Shown piece after piece: positions 41,831-50,740 of a stretch of DNA of 64,000 bases (the first letter of the stretch is position 1; each line of letters starts with the position of its first letter). Both the position numbers and the translations under genes were made by a program. Below the pieces are notes generated by a model. That model was given only the letters and a program-made list of their open reading frames with translations. It searched no databases and was not told the DNA's origin. Source of the stretch: Arthrobacter sp. FW305-BF8 (GTDB taxonomy: Bacteria > Actinomycetota > Actinomycetes > Actinomycetales > Micrococcaceae); NCBI RefSeq assembly GCF_021789315.1, contig NZ_CP084561.1, forward strand, positions 682,001 through 746,000, read 5' to 3'.

Positions 41831-41887
41831 ATGAGGGTGATGAAACCCTTTGCCCGCTTCCAGCACCCTGACCTCCGCGCCCCATGA
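41831..41887 (+). other. Short upstream ORF overlapping the MFS start
   Basis: ATG 41831 (or 41840) opens a short frame reading MRVMKPFARFQHPDLRAP that stops at the TGA of 41885-41887, giving an ATGA overlap with the MFS start. The MFS gene has no ribosome-binding site of its own, so this short peptide could couple its translation. Chance occurrence is possible. Confidence 0.35.
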
Positions 41888-43077
41888 GGGACACCATCGG
41901 GACGAAGGTTCCCCGCAGCTGGATCCTGCTCGCGTGCATCGGCCTCATCGCGCTCAATATGCGGGGCCCTTTCGTGGCGGTGGCACCGGTGCTGGGGCCG
42001 ATGCAGCAGGAGCTGGGGTTCTCGCCTGTTGAGCTGGGCCTGCTGACCGGCATCCCCGTGCTCTGCTTCTCGCTAGCGGCGCCCCTTGCTTCATTCGCAG
42101 GCCGCCGGCTTGGTGCCGAGCTGGCCATCACCCTCACGCTTGCGGGCGTCCTGGCCGGAGTGGCGGTCCGTTCGGCCGGCGGCGGAGCGATGGTGATGGC
42201 GGGTACGGTCATCCTGGGCTTGGCCATCACCGTGGGGAACATTGCGGTACCGCTGATCATTCGGCGGGATTTCTCGCCGCGGCGCCAGGGGACCGCCATG
42301 GGCATCTATACGGCTGCCCTGAACATCGGCTCGTTTACCACTTCCGTGGTTACGGCGCCCTTGGCCGAACTGGCCGGCTGGCGGGCCGCCATCGCTGGCT
42401 CTGCGGCCTTCGCCATCGCGGCCGTCAGCGTCTGGATTTTCGCGACAGGCCGCGGGGCCTTCCACCCTGCGGCCGACGACGGTACGGGCGGCCCGCCGCC
42501 AGCCGGCCGACCGGCATCGCGGTGGATAACGGTGGGACTGACTGTCGGTTTCGCCGGGCAGGCCATCTCCTACTACGGTGTGACCGCCTGGCTGCCCACG
42601 CTGCTTGCGGACGAACTCGGCATGACACCGGCCGCCGCAGGAGCAGGCTCCTCCCTGTTCCAGATCATGGCCATCGCGGGCGGCCTGGGAGTGCCGCTTG
42701 CGGCCCGGTTCATGAGTACGACGGCGGTTGCGGTCACCTTGGGTGCCATGTGGCTGACCGTTCCGCTGGGGCTGCTGTTCGTTCCCCAGCTGTGGTGGCT
42801 GTGGTCCTCGCTCGGGGGAGTGGCACAGGGCGGGGGCATCACCCTCATCTTCATCGCCATCATCAAGCTCGCCCGCGACCAGGCGTCCGCAGGCCGGATG
42901 TCGGCGATCGTCCAGGGCGTGGGCTACGGCGTCGCCGCCGCTGCGCCCACTGTTGTTGGCTACGTTCACGACGCCACACGGACCTGGTCCACCCCGCTGC
43001 TGGTGATCCTTGGTTCTGTGCTTGCGTTCGTCATTTCAACCACGCTGTCCGTACGGAAGGTGCCCCGCCAGCGCTAA
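41884..43077 (+). CDS. MFS transporter, CynX/NimT family
   Basis: The 397-residue protein has about twelve hydrophobic segments and the CynX/NimT pattern near the N-terminus (LIALNMRGPFVAVAPVLGPMQQELGFSP, with the LNMRGP motif). The family includes cyanate and 2-nitroimidazole transporters; the substrate here is unknown. It is probably monocistronic, followed by an intergenic palindrome. The start at ATG 41884 overlaps the end of a short upstream ORF. Confidence 0.88.
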   Translation: MRDTIGTKVPRSWILLACIGLIALNMRGPFVAVAPVLGPMQQELGFSPVELGLLTGIPVLCFSLAAPLASFAGRRLGAELAITLTLAGVLAGVAVRSAGGGAMVMAGTVILGLAITVGNIAVPLIIRRDFSPRRQGTAMGIYTAALNIGSFTTSVVTAPLAELAGWRAAIAGSAAFAIAAVSVWIFATGRGAFHPAADDGTGGPPPAGRPASRWITVGLTVGFAGQAISYYGVTAWLPTLLADELGMTPAAAGAGSSLFQIMAIAGGLGVPLAARFMSTTAVAVTLGAMWLTVPLGLLFVPQLWWLWSSLGGVAQGGGITLIFIAIIKLARDQASAGRMSAIVQGVGYGVAAAAPTVVGYVHDATRTWSTPLLVILGSVLAFVISTTLSVRKVPRQR

Positions 43078-43117
43078 GGCGGGGTCCCGCCGTCGTACTT
43101 TCCCTCAACCTCCAAGC

Positions 43118-43176
43118 GCGAACTGGCAGCTAACGCCCTCAAAACTTGGTTTTGGGGTCATTAGCTGCCGGTTCGC
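43118..43176. repeat. Intergenic palindrome between MFS and aceB genes
   Basis: A 28-base left arm (43118-43145, starting GCGAACTGGCAGCTAA) pairs with the right arm (43149-43176, ending TTAGCTGCCGGTTCGC) with four mismatches and only three loop bases. It lies between convergent genes and lacks a T-run. It belongs to a different sequence family from the GGAGTTTTTGT palindromes. Confidence 0.7.
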
Positions 43177-43287
43177 TCCGTGGGTGCTTCCGCTGCCGGG
43201 CCGCCTCCCCGGCCTTCGGGGGTGCCTGTTGCGAAGGGCATGGCGGCCCGGCGGGCGGAAATCTGTGCCCTGTTGTGCCGGTGGGGA

Positions 43288-44958
43288 CTACGCGGCGACG
43301 AGCTCGTCCTCAATGGCCTCGGCCGTGTCGTCGATGCCCTCGCGCGCCTCGTGCAGGTACCGGGCATAGGCGGGAACCGTGAGAAAGCTGGGGAACTTTT
43401 CGCTCAGCGTGACCTCCTCGAAGATGTCGCGGGCATCGGTAAAGCGGTCGCCGTCGAAGCGCTCCAGCCGGGCGAACTCCTCGTCCAGCATCTCCTCCAC
43501 CCATTCCCGGCTGATGATCTCGCCGTGGTCCGTGATGGCGCGGGAGTAAATCCACTGCCACAGCTGCGAGCGGGAGATCTCCGCGGTGGCGGCGTCCTCC
43601 ATCAGGTTGTGGATGGCGACCGCACCGTTTCCGCGCAACCAGGACTCGATGTAGCGGATGCCTACCTCGATGTTGTTCCGGATGCCCTGCTCGGTGATGG
43701 TGCCCTGCGTCGCAGCCACGTTGATCAGGGCACGGTCGTCCGGGGTGACGTCTTCGCGCAGGCGGTCCAACTGGTTCGGACGGCCGCCGAGAACCCCGTC
43801 GAACACCTCGCGGCACACGGGAACCAGGTCGGGGTGCGCCACCCAAGAGCCGTCGAAGCCGTCGGCTGCCTCACGGGTCTTGTCCGCGCGGACCTTCTCG
43901 AAGGCGTTGGCGTTGGCGGCCTCATCCTTGCGGTTGGGAACGGCGGCGGCCATGCCCCCAATAGCCATGGCGCCGCGCTTGTGGCACGCGCGCACCAGCT
44001 GTTCGGTGTAGGCCCGCATGAACGGGGCGGTCATGGTCACCTGGCCGCGGTCCGGCAGGACGAAGCGCGGGCCGCGGGTGCGGAAGTTCTTGATCAGGGA
44101 GAAGATGTAGTCCCAGCGGCCGGCATTCAGCCCCGCGGCGTGGTCCCGCAGCTCGTACAGGATCTCCTCCATTTCGAACGCGGCGGTGATGGTTTCGATC
44201 AGCACCGTGGCGCGGATGGTGCCCTGCGGAATGCCGAGCAGGTCCTGGGCGATGATGAAGATATCGTTCCAGAGCCGGGCCTCGAGGTGGTTTTCGATCT
44301 TGGGCAGGTAGAAGTACGGGCCCTTGCCCTGGGCCAGGAGGCGGCGGGCGTTGTGGAAGAAGAACAGGCCGAAGTCCACGATGCCGCCGGCGATGGGTTC
44401 GCCGTTGATGAGCATGTGCTTTTCGGGCAGGTGCCAGCCGCGGGGCCGTACCACGATGGTGGGCAGGTCCTCGGCGGCCCTGAGCTTGTATTCCTTGCCC
44501 TCCGGCGACGTGAAGTCGATCCGGCGCTCCAGCGCGTCCGTGAGGTTCAGCTGGCCCTGGATGACGTTCCGCCACGACGGCGTGGAGGCGTCCTCCATGT
44601 CCGCCAGCCAGACCTTGGCACCGGAATTCAGGGCATTGATGGTCATCTTCTTGTCCACCGGGCCGGTGATCTCCACGCGCCGGTCCTCCAGACCGGGTGC
44701 CGGGGGAGCCACGCGCCAGTGCGGATCGTTCCGGACGGACTCGGTTTCCCGCAGGAAACGCGGATCCTGGCCCCGGGCGATGTCGTCACGCCGTGCCCGC
44801 CGGGCCCGGAGCAATTCCTCGCGCCGCCCGGCCGTGGCCCTGTGCAGCTTTGCAATGAAGGTCAGAGCGTCCGGCGTCAGCACCTCGCCCTGCCGGCAAA
44901 TGGGCTGCGCCGTCAAAGTGATGCCGTTGATAGTGAAGTTGTCGGTGAAGCTGTTCAT
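43288..44958 (-). CDS. aceB: Malate synthase A
   Basis: The 556-residue enzyme condenses glyoxylate with acetyl-CoA in the glyoxylate shunt. The A-isoform length and motifs are seen: NALNSGAKVWLADMEDAS, TIVVRPRGWHLPEKHMLI, YFYLPKIENHLEARLWNDIF, TIRATVLIETITAAFEMEEILYEL (catalytic Arg and metal Glu), GRWDYIFSLIKNF, and the C-terminal IHNLMEDAATAEISRSQLWQW. AAGGAGAC precedes ATG 44958. It follows aceA on the same strand after 218 bp containing a strong hairpin. Confidence 0.97.
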   Translation of the reverse strand: MNSFTDNFTINGITLTAQPICRQGEVLTPDALTFIAKLHRATAGRREELLRARRARRDDIARGQDPRFLRETESVRNDPHWRVAPPAPGLEDRRVEITGPVDKKMTINALNSGAKVWLADMEDASTPSWRNVIQGQLNLTDALERRIDFTSPEGKEYKLRAAEDLPTIVVRPRGWHLPEKHMLINGEPIAGGIVDFGLFFFHNARRLLAQGKGPYFYLPKIENHLEARLWNDIFIIAQDLLGIPQGTIRATVLIETITAAFEMEEILYELRDHAAGLNAGRWDYIFSLIKNFRTRGPRFVLPDRGQVTMTAPFMRAYTEQLVRACHKRGAMAIGGMAAAVPNRKDEAANANAFEKVRADKTREAADGFDGSWVAHPDLVPVCREVFDGVLGGRPNQLDRLREDVTPDDRALINVAATQGTITEQGIRNNIEVGIRYIESWLRGNGAVAIHNLMEDAATAEISRSQLWQWIYSRAITDHGEIISREWVEEMLDEEFARLERFDGDRFTDARDIFEEVTLSEKFPSFLTVPAYARYLHEAREGIDDTAEAIEDELVAA

Positions 44959-45069
44959 TTCTGTCTCCTTAAAGACGAATGGGAAGTTCGACGGCGGGAC
45001 GAACCAAAGGTGAGCTGCTCACCAGGCCGAAGGTGCCGGATTGCGGCAGCCTGCGTAAAAGGGGCCCTG

Positions 45070-45110
45070 TGCCCGGGTCCGACCTCGCTCAGGGAGGTCG
45101 GACCCGGGCA
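45070..45110. terminator. 17-bp hairpin between aceA and aceB
   Basis: TGCCCGGGTCCGACCTC (45070-45086) pairs perfectly with GAGGTCGGACCCGGGCA (45094-45110), loop seven bases. It may terminate or attenuate aceA transcription before aceB, or stabilise an aceA mRNA end. There is no T-run. Confidence 0.7.
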
Positions 45111-45176
45111 TGGGGAATAGCAGGCAGAGCAATGCCGGACCGAAGGCCGAAGGCGACGGCCGCCGTCGGGAAGTGA

Positions 45177-46508
45177 TTAGTGGAACTGGCCCTCTTCGGT
45201 CGATCCGACCAAGGCGAGGGTGGATGCGTTCGGGTTGAGCGCAGTGGAGATGTCGTCGAAGTAGCCGGTGCCGACTTCGCGCTGGTGCTTGGTTGCGGTG
45301 TAGCCGCGGGACTCGGAGGCGAATTCCTTTTCCTGGAGTTCGACGTAGGCGCTCATGCCTTCGCGGGCGTAGCCGTGGGCGAGGTCGAACATCGAGTAGT
45401 TCAGGGCGTGGAATCCGGCCAGGGTGATGAACTGGAAGGTGAAGCCCATGGCGCCGAGTTCGCGCTGGAACTTGGCGATGGTGGCGTCGTCCAGGTGCTT
45501 GCGCCAGTTGAACGACGGCGAGCAGTTGTAGGAGAGCATCTGGTCCGGGAAGTCGGTCTTGACGGCTTCGGCGAACTTGCGGGCCAGCTCCAGGTCCGGG
45601 GTGCCGGTTTCCATCCAGATGAGGTCGGAGTACGGGGCGTAGGCCTTGGCGCGGGCGATGCAGGGTTCGATGCCGTTGCGGACCTTGTAGAAGCCCTCCG
45701 GCGTGCGGACGGGCTGTCCCCCTTCGCGGAGGATGAATTCCTGGTCGCGCTCGTCGACGTCGGAGGTGATCAGGGTGGCTGCCTCGGCGTCGGTGCGGGC
45801 GATGACAACGGACGGGGTGCCGGCGACGTCCGCGGCCAAGCGGGCGGCGTTCAGGGTCCGGACGTGCTGCTGGGTGGGGATCAGGACCTTGCCGCCGAGG
45901 TGGCCGCACTTCTTTTCCGAGGCGAGCTGGTCTTCCCAGTGAACGCCCGCGGCGCCGGCCTGGATCATGGACTTCATCAGCTCGTAGGCGTTGAGCGGGC
46001 CGCCGAAGCCGGCCTCGGCGTCGGCGACGATCGGGACCAGCCAGTCCTCGACGGTCTGGATGCCTTCGGAGAATTCGATCTGGTCTGCGCGGAGGAGGGC
46101 GTTGTTGATGCGCCGGACCACCGTGGGGACAGAGTTGGCCGGGTACAGGGACTGGTCCGGGTAGGTGTGGCCGGAGTTGTTGGCGTCAGCGGCGACCTGC
46201 CAGCCGGAAAGGTAGATGGCGCGCAGGCCTGCCTTGACCTGCTGCACGGCCTGGTTTCCGGTCAGGGCGCCCAGGGCGTTGGTGTACTTGCCTTCCTTGT
46301 GCTCCTCGGTGAGCTGCTTCCACAGTTTCTCCGAGCCGCGCTTTGCCAAGGTGTGCTCTTCGGAGACCCGGCCGCGGAGGCGGACGACATCCGTTGCCTT
46401 GTAGTCACGGGTCACACCTTCCCAGCGCGGGTTGGCAGCCCACTCGAGCTCCAGTGCGGCGGCCTGCTGTTCGGGCGTCTGCTGGGTGGGCTCAAATGCT
46501 GCAGTCAT
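45177..46508 (-). CDS. aceA: Isocitrate lyase
   Basis: The 443-residue enzyme splits isocitrate to succinate and glyoxylate. The catalytic KKCGHLGGKVLIPT loop (active-site Cys) is intact, as are LPVIADAEAGFGG-type metal residues (VPIVADAEAGFGG), VHWEDQLASE and SYNCSPSFNWRK. ATG 46508 was chosen because AGGAGACAAAG precedes it; the longer frame upstream has no support. The RamB-like regulator is divergent, with a palindromic site between them. Confidence 0.97.
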   Translation of the reverse strand: MTAAFEPTQQTPEQQAAALELEWAANPRWEGVTRDYKATDVVRLRGRVSEEHTLAKRGSEKLWKQLTEEHKEGKYTNALGALTGNQAVQQVKAGLRAIYLSGWQVAADANNSGHTYPDQSLYPANSVPTVVRRINNALLRADQIEFSEGIQTVEDWLVPIVADAEAGFGGPLNAYELMKSMIQAGAAGVHWEDQLASEKKCGHLGGKVLIPTQQHVRTLNAARLAADVAGTPSVVIARTDAEAATLITSDVDERDQEFILREGGQPVRTPEGFYKVRNGIEPCIARAKAYAPYSDLIWMETGTPDLELARKFAEAVKTDFPDQMLSYNCSPSFNWRKHLDDATIAKFQRELGAMGFTFQFITLAGFHALNYSMFDLAHGYAREGMSAYVELQEKEFASESRGYTATKHQREVGTGYFDDISTALNPNASTLALVGSTEEGQFH

Positions 46509-46635
46509 CTTTGTCTCCTTGTTAGCTCCCGGGCCATTCCGGGGTTCTTGGTTCCGGCCCGACCTTCGCTGCGCCTTTGCAGCTCCGGCCGGCTTTTCCG
46601 GTGGTGTTTCTTTCCGTGACACCTACTTTTCTGCA

Positions 46636-46671
46636 CTTTCCAACACCTTTCTAGGGGAGAATGCTGGAAAG
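46636..46671. promoter_or_regulatory. Candidate operator between aceA and the RamB-like gene
   Basis: CTTTCCAACA (46636-46645) and TGCTGGAAAG (46662-46671) form an inverted repeat with one mismatch. It ends just before the start codon of the regulator and lies about 130 bp upstream of the aceA start. It is a plausible binding site for RamB or another acetate regulator, though it does not match the AAAGTTTGCAAA box known from Corynebacterium. Confidence 0.5.
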
Positions 46672-46673
46672 AA

Positions 46674-48188
46674 ATGCACTTCTTCACGTATTCTTCAGAA
46701 ATGTCGCCTTCAAGCTGGAACAGGGAAGTTTCACAGCCGTCGTCACCACAGCCCACGGCTGAAGTGGACGTTATCTCGCTCGGCCGCCGCGTCCGCCACC
46801 TGCGCAAGCAGGCGGGGCTGACGCTGGATGATCTGAGCGTGGCCGTCGGCACCGCACCCAGCCAGTTGAGCCTCATTGAGAATGGCAAGCGGGAACCCAA
46901 ACTCGGCCTGCTGCAGCACCTGGCAACGGCGCTCAATGTCAGCATCGACCAGTTGCTCGGAGCCGAACCGCCCAGCCGCCGCGCAGGCCTGGAAATCGAG
47001 CTCGAACGCTACCAGCGGGGCCCGCTCTACGAGTCGCTGAACCTGCCCAAAATCCGCATCAGTTCGCGGTTGCCGATGGATGTCCTGGAGGCGCAGGTCG
47101 GCTTGCTGCACGAGCTCGAACGCAAGATGAACGAGCAGGTGGCGACGCCCGAGGAGGCCCGCCGCGCGAACGGCGAGCTGCGTGCAATGATGCGCGAGCG
47201 CGGCAACTATTTCCCGGAGTACGAGGCGGAGGCGCAGAAGGTCCTCAAGGGGGTCGGCTATACCACTGGTCCGCTCAGCCAGCACGTCATTGCCGACATC
47301 GCCGAGAACCTCGGTTTCAGCCTTCACCACGTGGGCGACCTGCCGCATTCCACGCGTTCGGTGACTGATTTGAAGAACCGCAAAATTTATCTGACGCAGA
47401 GCCAGCGGCAGGACCACGACCCCCGCTCTGTGCTGCTCCAGGCCCTGGGCCACTACGTCCTGGGCCATGAAACGCCCCGCAACTACGGCGATTTCCTCGC
47501 GCAGCGGGTGGCCACGAACTATTTCGCCGCAGCCCTCCTGCTGCCGGAGCAGGCCACCGTGGAATTTCTGCAAAAAGCCAAGGCGGCGAAGGAAATCGCG
47601 GTCGAGGACATCCGGGACGCCTTCGCCGTGTCCTACGAGACAGCAGCTCACCGTTTCACCAACCTGGCCACCAAGCACCTGGGCATCACCACGCATTTCC
47701 AGAAGACGCACCAGAGCGGGATCATCTACAAGGCCTACGAGAACGACGGCGTGAACTTCCCGCAGGACCATACGGGAGCGATCGAGGGGCAGCCGTCCTG
47801 CAAGGCCTGGACCTCCCGTGCCGTGTTCGATGTGCCGGACAAGTTCAGTGCCTACAGCCAGTACACGGACACGACGTCGGGCACGTACTGGTGCACCGCC
47901 CGCACGGACCGGTCGGCGAGCGGGCAGTTCTCGCTGAGCATCGGGGTCCCGTACCAGCACGTGAAGTGGTTCCGTGGACGGGAAACCACTGCCCGTGCAA
48001 CGTCCAACTGCCCCGACCCCACCTGCTGCAAACGGCCGCCGGCCGCGCTGACATCGGAGTGGGCGGGCAATGCCTGGCCGTCCGCCCGGGCGCACTCCCA
48101 CCTGCTCGCGGCGATGCCCCCGGGTGCCTTCCCCGGCGTGGACGAGACCGAGGTATACACGTTCCTTCAGGCTCACTCGGGGAGCTAG
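46674..48188 (+). CDS. ramB: RamB/ScfR-type XRE regulator of acetate metabolism
   Basis: The 504-residue protein has an N-terminal XRE helix-turn-helix (ISLGRRVRHLRKQAGLTLDDLSVAVGTAPSQLSLIENGKREPKLGLLQHLA), a central region that resembles IrrE/M78 domains but without HExxH (ALGHYVLGHETP), and a Cys-rich end (ARATSNCPDPTCCKR). This order matches RamB of Corynebacterium and Rv0465c of Mycobacterium, which control glyoxylate-shunt genes; the location next to aceA supports the call. The start is uncertain: ATG 46674 lies inside the inverted repeat region, and ATG 46701 is possible. Confidence 0.9.
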   Translation: MHFFTYSSEMSPSSWNREVSQPSSPQPTAEVDVISLGRRVRHLRKQAGLTLDDLSVAVGTAPSQLSLIENGKREPKLGLLQHLATALNVSIDQLLGAEPPSRRAGLEIELERYQRGPLYESLNLPKIRISSRLPMDVLEAQVGLLHELERKMNEQVATPEEARRANGELRAMMRERGNYFPEYEAEAQKVLKGVGYTTGPLSQHVIADIAENLGFSLHHVGDLPHSTRSVTDLKNRKIYLTQSQRQDHDPRSVLLQALGHYVLGHETPRNYGDFLAQRVATNYFAAALLLPEQATVEFLQKAKAAKEIAVEDIRDAFAVSYETAAHRFTNLATKHLGITTHFQKTHQSGIIYKAYENDGVNFPQDHTGAIEGQPSCKAWTSRAVFDVPDKFSAYSQYTDTTSGTYWCTARTDRSASGQFSLSIGVPYQHVKWFRGRETTARATSNCPDPTCCKRPPAALTSEWAGNAWPSARAHSHLLAAMPPGAFPGVDETEVYTFLQAHSGS

Positions 48189-48278
48189 GCCCGGCGCTCT
48201 CGCCAAGTCATTGGCTTTCCCGGTGCGCTCATGCACTCTTGCGGGCGGACTGACGGCTGCTTCCGGTCGCGGGCGCGG

Positions 48279-48737
48279 TCACCCTGCCGGGGAAAAATCC
48301 TCGTTCAGAATCCCGTGATAAAGCACGTCATGCAATACCTGGTGACATTCCTCGGTGCCGGACCAGCGGCCCGTGTGCCTCAGAAAGTGCATGTATTCAA
48401 ACAGGACGGCACAGAAAAAGGATGCATAATCGGGATCGCGCTCTTCGAGTAGCTCCACATGTTCAGCGATAAGTCCCGGATCCATTGAGGTCACCGCAGC
48501 CCCGCCCGAGAGCTCGGCGTAAAGCGGAAAGAACGCTTGCAGTTGGGCGAGGACGAAAAGAAGGTCTGGCAATACCCCGTGCTCCCGGTGCCAATCCACG
48601 AAAGCAAACAGGGAACCCAACTCCTGGTCACGTTGGGTCGAGGCAATGGAAACTGGTCTGGGGGCGGGGTTTCCGGCAGGGTGCCCGCTGCGTGGCTTCC
48701 GTTTTTTCTGCCGACGGCGGCGGGATTTGTTGGCCAA
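48279..48737 (-). CDS. Hypothetical protein with basic N-terminus
   Basis: The 152-residue product starts at TTG 48737, with GAGGA eight bases upstream. The first 20 residues are very basic (KSRRRRQKKRKPRSGH), which could bind nucleic acid or membrane. The rest is helical and acidic (DQELGSLFAFVDWHREHGVLPDLLFVLAQLQAFFPLYAEL, then HVELLEERDPDYASFFCAVLFEYMHFLRHTG). I do not recognise a family. It is convergent with the RamB-like gene and divergent from poxB. Confidence 0.65.
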   Translation of the reverse strand: MANKSRRRRQKKRKPRSGHPAGNPAPRPVSIASTQRDQELGSLFAFVDWHREHGVLPDLLFVLAQLQAFFPLYAELSGGAAVTSMDPGLIAEHVELLEERDPDYASFFCAVLFEYMHFLRHTGRWSGTEECHQVLHDVLYHGILNEDFSPAG

Positions 48738-48923
48738 GATCGATCCTCACTGTAGTTACTGGAGAGGCTGAATGCCTTTCCAACAACGCTATGAGCGCGG
48801 ACCCCAGGGCCTCAATGGCGGGCCGGCTGTATGTGGATAAACGGGCCGGTGGCCACCCCCAAACGGCGCCCGCCCGCCGTCGTCGTTTTTACAAGCCTGA
48901 GATCCGCGCGAAGGTGGGCGGAC

Positions 48924-48929
48924 TATATT
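48924..48929 (+). promoter_or_regulatory. -10 box TATATT of poxB
   Basis: TATATT lies 43 bases before the poxB ATG and leaves room for a leader with the GGGAG binding site. I see no convincing -35 box, so an activator may be needed. Confidence 0.45.
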
Positions 48930-48972
48930 GGCCCTTGTCAGCCCACCAACCTGATTGCGGGAGCGTGCACCC

Positions 48973-50721
48973 ATGGCCAAGGAACTTGCCACCCAGCTCA
49001 TCGAACAACTGCAGGCTGCCGGCGTCCAGCGGATCTACGGAATCGTCGGTGACAGCCTCAACCCAATCGTGGACGCCGTCCGCCAGACCGGCGGCTCGCA
49101 GCAGGGCGGCATTGACTGGATCCATGTCCGGCACGAGGAAGCCGCAGCCTTCGCCGCCGCGGCCGAAGCCCAGCTGACAGGAAAGCTGGCCGTGTGTGCC
49201 GGCTCATGCGGCCCCGGCAACCTGCACCTGATCAACGGCCTGTACGACGCAAACCGCTCCGGCGCGCCCGTTCTGGCCATCGCCTCGCACATCCCCCGCA
49301 AGCAGATCGGCAGCGGTTTCTTCCAGGAAACCCACCCGGACCGGATCTTCAACGAATGCTCCGTCTATTCGGAGCTCATCAGCACGGCTGAGCAGGCGCC
49401 GCGGGTGATGCACAGCGCCATCCAGCACGCCGTCGCGTTGGGCGGTGTCGCCGTCGTCACCCTTCCGGGCGACATCGCCGGACTGGAGGCCACGGGCGAA
49501 ACCCCGCTGCCCGCAAACTTCCGGCCCGCAACCCTGACTCCGGCGCCCGAAAGCGTCCGGGAGCTCGCCGACGCCATCAACGCGGCCGGCAAGGTTGCCA
49601 TCTTCGCCGGTGTGGGCACGCAGGGAGCCCATGACGAGGTGATCGCGCTCGCGGAACTGATAAGTGCGCCGATCGGGCACACCCTGCGGGGCAAGGACTT
49701 TCTGCAGTACGACAACCCGTACGACATCGGCATGACCGGGCTGCTGGGCTATGGCGCCGCGGCGGAGGGGATCGAGGACGCGGACCTGCTGATCCTGCTG
49801 GGCACGGACTTCCCGTACGACCAGTTCCTGCCAGGAACCCGCACCGCGCAGATAGACCGTGCCGCCCAGAGGCTGGGCCGGCGGACCGACGTCGACATCG
49901 CCGTCCACGGCGACGTCCTGCCAACCCTCAACGCGCTGATGCCCCTGCTCGCACCGAAGAGGAGCCGCCGCTTCCTTAACCAGATGCTCAAGAAACACGA
50001 CCGGCTTATGAACAAGGCCGTGGGCGCCTACACACGCAAGGTGGAAAAGAAGCAGCCGATCCACCCGGAGTACGCCGCCTCCCTGCTGGATCAGGTTGCG
50101 GCGGCAGACGCCGTTTTCACCGCCGACACCGGCATGTGCAACGTCTGGACCGCCCGCTATATCAACCCGCTCGGCACGCGCCGGCTGATCGGATCATACC
50201 TGCACGGCTCGATGGCCAACGCGCTGCCGCACGCGATCGGCGCGCAGGTGGCCTACCCCGGGCGCCAGGTCATTTCGGTGTCGGGCGACGGCGGGCTGTC
50301 CATGCTGCTCGGCGAGCTCATCACCGTTGCCGCCCACCGGCTGCCGGTCAACGTGGTGGTCTTCAATAACTCCACCCTGGGCATGGTCAAGCTCGAAATG
50401 CTGGTGGACGGCCTGCCCGACTTCGGCGTGGACGTGCCCGACGCCGACTACGCCGCCGTGGCCCGCGCCCTCGGCTTCCACGTGGTGCGCGTCACGGATC
50501 CAGCCCGGATTGAGGACGCCTACCGTGAGGCCTTCGCCCATCCGGGGCCGTCGCTGGTAGAGCTCATCACGGATCCGAAGGCACTGTCGATCCCGCCGAA
50601 AATCACCGGCTCGCAGGTCCTCGGGTTCGCCACCGCCATGTCCAAGGTGGTCCTGAACCGTGGCGCCGGCGAGGCCGTGAGCATGGCGCGCAGCAACCTC
50701 CGGAACATTCCGCGGCGGTAG
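48973..50721 (+). CDS. poxB: Pyruvate dehydrogenase (quinone)/pyruvate oxidase, ThDP-dependent
   Basis: The 582-residue protein belongs to the ThDP-binding pyruvate oxidase family, near the PoxB length (572). GIVGDSLNPIVDAV and VRHEEAAAFAAAAEAQLTG give the ThDP activating Glu; VFTADTGMCNVWTARY and SGDGGLSMLLGELITVAAHRLPVNVVVFNN form the pyrimidine and Mg-ThDP site. It converts pyruvate to acetate and CO2 with electrons to quinone. GGGAG precedes ATG 48973. Being close to the glyoxylate genes, it fits acetate metabolism. Confidence 0.92.
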   Translation: MAKELATQLIEQLQAAGVQRIYGIVGDSLNPIVDAVRQTGGSQQGGIDWIHVRHEEAAAFAAAAEAQLTGKLAVCAGSCGPGNLHLINGLYDANRSGAPVLAIASHIPRKQIGSGFFQETHPDRIFNECSVYSELISTAEQAPRVMHSAIQHAVALGGVAVVTLPGDIAGLEATGETPLPANFRPATLTPAPESVRELADAINAAGKVAIFAGVGTQGAHDEVIALAELISAPIGHTLRGKDFLQYDNPYDIGMTGLLGYGAAAEGIEDADLLILLGTDFPYDQFLPGTRTAQIDRAAQRLGRRTDVDIAVHGDVLPTLNALMPLLAPKRSRRFLNQMLKKHDRLMNKAVGAYTRKVEKKQPIHPEYAASLLDQVAAADAVFTADTGMCNVWTARYINPLGTRRLIGSYLHGSMANALPHAIGAQVAYPGRQVISVSGDGGLSMLLGELITVAAHRLPVNVVVFNNSTLGMVKLEMLVDGLPDFGVDVPDADYAAVARALGFHVVRVTDPARIEDAYREAFAHPGPSLVELITDPKALSIPPKITGSQVLGFATAMSKVVLNRGAGEAVSMARSNLRNIPRR

Positions 50722-50740
50722 TAGAAGGTACTTACGGCGG

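Noticed and set aside
43180..45120. 646-codon open frame antisense to aceB
   Set aside because: It covers the conserved aceB gene on the other strand and encodes no recognisable domain; it is a shadow of GC-rich coding sequence.
45180..46619. 479-codon open frame antisense to aceA
   Set aside because: Same reasoning: aceA is unmistakable on the minus strand and the antisense translation is Gly/Val/Leu-rich without motifs.
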